From Azolla pinnata (taxonomy: Eukaryota > Streptophyta > Polypodiopsida > Salviniales > Salviniaceae): 22,500 bases of DNA. The notes under the pieces were generated by a model. That model was not told where the DNA came from. It was given only the letters and a program-made list of their open reading frames with translations, and made no database searches. Location: NCBI GenBank assembly GCA_037176905.1, contig JBBBWG010030298.1:17067-39566 (forward strand), in the 5' to 3' direction. The position numbers and the translations under genes are program-made. Shown here piece by piece: positions 16,871 to 22,500 of the stretch; within the stretch, counting starts at the first letter, position 1, and each line of letters starts with the position of its first letter.

Positions 16871-19800
16871 TCACTTCAATGAAGCGTATAAAGATTGCGA
16901 GCGCTTGAATTTGAATATGTTCTCGATACAAACGCGAGCCCCCGTTCCTTCCACTGCCGTCAATCCATTGGCTTCAACCCGATGCGAGCTCTCTTCTTGG
17001 CTATGCAAAGCTTTGAATGCTTCCTCGTGTGCTCCTCCATACACATGGATGCTTAATTTGGTTCTGTCTGGAGACCCGGCTTTTACGTATTTCCGGTAAA
17101 ATGCACAAAGATCTTCCTTCTGGAGGTTTCTCAGCGCCGCAACCTGACATCATAATACATATCGACGGAAAAGTTATGAATCTACGGTGCTACTGATAAG
17201 GTAACAAACCCGTGCTTTTCTATTTTAAAGATAAGAAAAGAAGCAGATTGGCAATTTCAACCCCTGCCTGCCCTGGCCACGGCCAAATCCGTTGAGATAA
17301 GGAAACACAGCAGCATTGCAAAGACTTCCTACCTCATCCTCTGGCCTCGAAAACTTCAGTGTACCGTAATCGATTTCTCCCCAGTAAAATTGTGTCTCTT
17401 CTCGCAGGTTCTTGTGCTTTTCAAGCTTCAATTCACTCAGAGCATTCACATTCCGCTGCATTTCATGTTTCAAAAATCTTCAGAGATAGCTTATATTCAG
17501 TGAAAGCGAGTGCGCCAGAGGAGGAAATCAACTCGGATAACTTACTTTGAATTCTTCATCTGATAAACGTTCCAGATTCTCTTCAAATGAGTTGATGAAG
17601 TCTTCAACTAATGCATCTATGTCTTTGGGATCCTGTAATTACAAAAAGGCGAACAGATCTGAGCACTATACATAGATGCAAATAAACCATTTCTGTATTT
17701 AATTGGGTACCTTCACAACAGATTGAATGATAAACTGTGCTCCTCTCACACCAAAATCATCCCTTGCATGTGAAACAGAGAGGCAAAATTCAAACGGGTG
17801 TGATAGCATGGCTTTTATGTTATTTGGACTTACTGCCAAAAACAAATAGCATGCAATATCCTAGCATACTGAAAGAAGAGGTGGATTCTAGAAAGAATCT
17901 TTCAGGGCAAAGAAACAAAAACTGCTTGTGATGTCACTTCATTCAACCATAAGCACCAATCTCTTAATATCGTTCTTGTATCCCTCAAAAGAGCAACCTT
18001 ACTAACCTGTTTGCTAGAACAACAATATATCCGAGCTGCTGAACAGATCTCAACTGATGGAACACTTCTTGCTTGGCACTCAGGACGAAAAGCTCCAAAA
18101 GGACATTCATCAAAGTCTCATCCTGACCCACCTACAAAAATAAGCGATCATGGTGTCGTGGAGTTGCAGCACGTCACAGATAAATCAGTCATCTCTCACG
18201 CAGCTAGGACTTCATGGTTTAATTAGCTGCTGTCTTTAGTTATTGTTGCAACAACTGGATCGTAAAGCATCTTAAGTCACAAGATCTACCTGTAGATATA
18301 CTTGAAGAGCAGAATTTGCATCAGTCAAATTCAATCCAGTAATGGGATAGTGAAAATCGGCTCCAGATGTCAGCTTCACAATCCTTCTCTCAGTATGTTG
18401 GGCCTCGTATATGGTCTTGGCTTTAAATAGAGCTCCGTCACACAATGATTTCTCAATCATCAAAACCAGAGACTCGGTCTCTTCTGGGGTTAAATTCCCT
18501 GCCAATAGTACTAAGTAGTTAGCGAGAGTGTAGGAATTGCTACAGAGCCTTCTACAAAACTCTCTGACAGCTTACCTGCAACATAACATTCAAAATGAAG
18601 TCGAGAAAGCAGACGAGGGAAGAATGAAACTAGATCCACAGGTTCAATTACACTGATGGCTTCAATATATGCATTGATATCCCATTTCTTGTGCTCTAAA
18701 ATCAAGGAGCAGTAATAAAGTGCTTGTTGATAAGGCTGACGAAAACGAAAATTTGAGTATCCCTTGAAAACCTTCTCCTGGATCACATCATGGTCAAAGA
18801 TCGGTATCTTACAACAATAACTCACAAAGCAAACAATAAAAGTAGGAAGACTCATATTTTTAATTGCTGGATGTCGTGGTAAAAGCTCAGCAGATAGGAA
18901 ATAGACATTTCTCATGATTAAAAAATGTAGATCTACAAACGTGTTTCAAACAACACACCTTTACGACCCGGAAACGGTCTTCTTTCACATCAAAATTGAC
19001 TATCTTTTCAAGTATTCTCTCCAAAAGTGTTGCAATCTTATGGTTATAACCAGCTATTGACACCTGCAATATAAAAACTCAGGAGAAGATACAACATCAA
19101 TCAGGCTGCACTTAAAATAAGGCGGCATAATAAAGGGAGAATCGTTTTATTCCCTTCAACCTAATGATGAACTGAAAATGCGTATTCAAAAACGAAGTCT
19201 TTTTTATGGAGTTCTAATTATATCAGGAACTTCCTTTTGAGCCTTCCTAGCTATTCAAAGCAAGCACTTACTTTCATCTTAAGTATTTTTAGATGTTATA
19301 GAGTCATACAGCAGGTCAATATATCACTTCCTTACCAGACGCAAAACAGAAATTATATTACTAACACATACTGCCACACAGGAGGAGCAGAGGATACCTG
19401 GAATCCTGCATGGGTTCTATAGATATTGTAGTTAAGACCTGCTACTTCAGCATAATATGCTGCACAATCACTATCCAAAAATTAAATAATACATTACCCA
19501 TATTTATGCCTCGCTTTATTGAAGTTGGACTTGGATTGGTAATACTTTTAATAAATAAAGTATCTTACCGTGTTCATTTAGATAATCAAGCAATAGATCC
19601 AAAAACAGTGTTGTAAGAACAGCAGCTTCTGGAGAGCCATATGATTCTGGAGAATTAAAATGAATTTCAACACACGCCTTTGGTGTTTGAAATTTAGAAT
19701 CTGGTTTATACCACAGCTTTGACATGGTAGACGTCCGCAACAAATATGGATGGGGAATCTGATCGCAACATATTTTAAATGGATAAGCAGAAAGACCCCA

Positions 19801-22449
19801 CCATTTTCTTCCTTTTAATATGAGAAGTGCAGAAAGAAGAGAAGTGCAATACCCTATACCTTCTCGTTTGAAGGATTGATCGACAAATCTGTTGGAAGGA
19901 ATGGGTTTGGCAATGGCAAATGCAATCTACAGTCAATCGAAGTAGTTTTCCACTTCTGAAAATTTACAGCTGAAAATTAAAAATGTATCGCAACTTCCTT
20001 TCATTGAGCACAAGCAGACAAAGAATATCACCTTCACAAGATCATCCGATATCTTCTCCAAGGAATAACAAGTTCCATACCATGGCTCCACATCTGTCGT
20101 TTTTCCATCATATTCCTTTGATGCTGAAAGAATCCTACAGAGGAATGTATTTTCAAATGAACGGAACCATAGCAGGCATAATAAACTGAAAAAAAATAGA
20201 GGTATACACTCAACTTAAATCTACAACGCATGAGATTGCTATGTACTTGCCATTAGTAATACTCCAACTTTTTAAGATTACAAAAAAACGCGTGTTCAGC
20301 TTCAGCTAGTGAAAAATCGTGTTGCACACCATGAGCCCTTACCTGACATTTTCTGGTGTGAGCATTTTGATAACCTCCATGATAGATTCTGCATTAAATA
20401 TTTGAGGTAAAGAGGATCCCGACAACCAATCTTCTGGTGGATAATGCTGTATCAATAACCAGAGATCAGTTGATGATGTGAGGTTCAAAAATCTATATTT
20501 TAAAAATCAACATCTTGAAAACAAAAAAGGCATACCCGCATATTTGTAGCTAGATATGGAACGTAGTGAACAGGAGCAATTTTATCCTTGAAGTGAAAAT
20601 TTATCTCACGCACAGTTTTCATCTGGCAAAATCCATCTTGAAAGTTAGCAAATGTTAGCAAATGTTCCCATCTTGAATAAATTTATCAACATTGGCGTAG
20701 TTTCCCACATACCTCATCAAAAATCCACTCTTCCACGCCTTTTTCTTCCAAGATCTTAATATACTGAAACGTAAATCCAATAATGTCCTCTATGTGACCT
20801 GCCAAGTATATCAAAAATATTAGAATGGTTGACAGTATTTTTCGTTCATTGTCTCGAGTGTATAAGCCTTAAATTTATACTTTGACCGAGATCAGTCAGA
20901 TCTATTGATACTCTGAAAAAGGCATATTCCATGCTTCTATCAGATTCTCCAGCACTCAGTCCCGTTGCCCAACCTATTCAGGGATAAGACTATATAAGAA
21001 CGACTCCAGGAAATAGTGGGCCATTACACAAAGTAGCTAATCAATCATGCATGTGCATACGGGAATTACATTGCAAAACAAAAATCTTACTTTAGATTAT
21101 TGCATAAAACCACAGCATAGTTTTAAAATATAAGCAGATTTTTAAGATTTAACTATGATGTTTCAACTCCTGAAGCATAGAGATATTGCTTACCAATCTT
21201 CTTTAGAACTGCAAACAAAGACCCTTCAGCTTCATGGCCCAGTAAGTGGCCAACATATTGAGACGGTGCTTCCTTATAACAACGCAGTTCCGGTTTAATG
21301 GGCCAAGATAAAAATAGGGTGTGCTCATTTTTCACAGGAACTGCTTTCACAAGGATCTGCAGTTAGAATAACCATGTCAGCATTGTCTCCGATCTCAGAT
21401 AAATCAGTTCAGAAGGAATGAAGTCTCGAAGTGAATTTTATTGATCCTGCATTACATCAGGATGGATTGCAATAGATGAACATACCTGCAGGTGTTCTAA
21501 CTGACAAGGTTGGCCAGGAAAAGAAGGACGCTCCTTTTTTGTATTTTTTATAGCACTGAATTTGCTCTCCACTAAACGTTGCAGTTCCTCGAGGGTTTCT
21601 AATTCACGTGCAGGACACACTGTAGCAATCTAGGGAAGATATACATTGATAATTAAAATTTTGAAAATGAACGTACCTTTTCCATAAACTGCTAAGCACA
21701 TGAGATTGGAAGAATAATGCTCCTCATAGAACTTTAAAAGCTCTTCTCTAGTATCAATCCCTTTTGATCTTGGACGAACATCCAGAGTGTCAATATTTCC
21801 TGTAAAGCAAAAGCTTCCCCGTGAGTGAATCTGAAATAAATGAAACACGTATTGATGAAAACACTAGTCGCCAAGTAGCAAAAACAAAGAGTGCTCACTA
21901 ACCTGTTCCAAATTTACTATATGGATGACATTTTGAACTGTTATGTTTAGATAACTGTAAAGTACAACAGAAACGCATCATAAGAAGAGCCTTAGATTCA
22001 GCTTAGTGTGTCTATTGGGCACATTCATATATTTTCATCAAAACCAATGAAAATTACCAGAAGACTATATGAGAGAAAACTATGGTATAGACATCCAAGA
22101 TAAAGCATTTTGACGGGGTCAAAACTATTAACTATCATTATATACTGAGCAATTCAATCGTTTCTCGTAGATAATTGGTGTTAATAGAGTAAGTGCATTC
22201 AATCATCTCTTTTGACTTTTGAAACTCTACATCCAACTTACTTGATCAAAGCGCCATACATCATGCGTCAAATTTTTCTGGTTTTCTACAGCAATCACGA
22301 AGTGTTTTCTTCATCAATTTACACAGTTGCAAATACAGAAAATATGCAGACTGTGTTTCAAATATAAAACATTACCAGAGTCAACAGCATTTATTTCCCT
22401 CGAAGTGGCATCTGCGGACATTAGAGGGCAAATGAAGAATTGGGAAAAC
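16871..22449 (-). CDS. Insulin-degrading-enzyme-like M16 metalloprotease, 22 exons, 5' end missing
   Basis: Exons in transcription order: 22449-22376, 22285-22242, 21954-21903, 21799-21677, 21619-21486, 21356-21194, 20973-20881, 20798-20713, 20622-20536, 20446-20343, 20134-20032, 19955-19860, 19758-19569, 19459-19398, 19063-18959, 18777-18576, 18498-18290, 18131-18007, 17762-17711, 17632-17546, 17455-17333, 17143-16871. All are GT-AG and all phases match, giving 861 residues plus a partial codon; plant homologues are about 970. The first codon is split before F of FSQFFICPLMSADATSREI. The HxxEH zinc motif is upstream, outside the window. The third zinc ligand, Glu of AVDSENQKN, is present and split by the first intron. 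GIDTREELLKFYEEHYSSNL, GHEAEGSLF, WYGTCYSLEKIS, RLWYKPD-like KLWYKPD, LLLDYLNEHAYYAEVAGLNY and FHQLRSVQQLGYIV follow in family order, with the substrate-binding Arg and Tyr of the last motif kept. The enzyme family cleaves short peptides inside a closed chamber. The C-terminus ends SLYASLK, not a standard peroxisomal SKL-type signal. Confidence 0.93.
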
Positions 22450-22500
22450 CTGAGCAGATAGGTTATCTTGTTAAGAAATTTTGACTCATCGACATGATGT

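Noticed and set aside
19956-19972. Upstream acceptor (TTTTCAG) for the protease exon at 19955-19860
   Set aside because: It adds CTG then TAA, a stop in frame; the next CAG keeps the frame open.
21631-21640. Alternative acceptor (CCCTAG) for the protease exon at 21619-21486
   Set aside because: Using it gives an in-frame stop a few codons later. The CTACAG at 21620 keeps phase and family-like sequence.

Overview
This window is plant nuclear DNA. It carries four well-supported genes: three with GT-AG introns and one long intronless PPR gene. Gaps between genes are AT-rich and full of tandem repeats. The PPR protein is built from PLS-type modules with phrases such as LVDMYxKCG, VVSWxxLIxGYA and LKACGSxxxxxKGxEVH. 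That style is abundant in ferns and lycophytes, so I infer a fern-like vascular plant from sequence style alone. The dense spacing suggests a compact genome or a gene-rich island.

Layout. 1-1194 is a minisatellite of roughly 28 copies of a ~38-40 bp unit, running off the left edge. 1195-3621 holds no convincing gene. It has a telomere-like block, weak traces of an LTR retroelement (primer-binding-like and polypurine-tract-like sites), a perfect 11-bp-stem inverted repeat, a 21-22 bp tandem repeat and a (CT)n tract. 3622-7580 (+) is a nine-exon gene for an 874-residue protein with an acidic N-terminal half and five PTM/DIR17-like Tudor units. 9290-11776 (+) is a PPR gene whose E region stops early. 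A 94-codon unknown ORF (11815-12099) follows a GA tract. 12100-13729 is intergenic with two repeat families. 13730-15515 (-) is a three-exon DUF1218-family membrane protein gene. 16871-22449 (-) is 22 exons of an insulin-degrading-enzyme-type M16 metalloprotease, truncated at its 5' end by the window edge, so the HxxEH zinc motif lies outside.

The four genes look functionally unrelated: chromatin reading (Tudor), organelle RNA processing (PPR), cell wall or membrane (DUF1218) and peptide degradation (M16). I see no operon-like or cluster logic.

The most interesting structure is the Tudor gene. All five Tudor units are cut by a phase-0 intron at the same point, just before the conserved (V/I/M)xYE(D)DG segment. 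The array therefore appears to have grown by duplicating intron-containing genomic units. Exon joins were worked out by hand from splice consensus, frame phase and family conservation; no transcript or database search was available.
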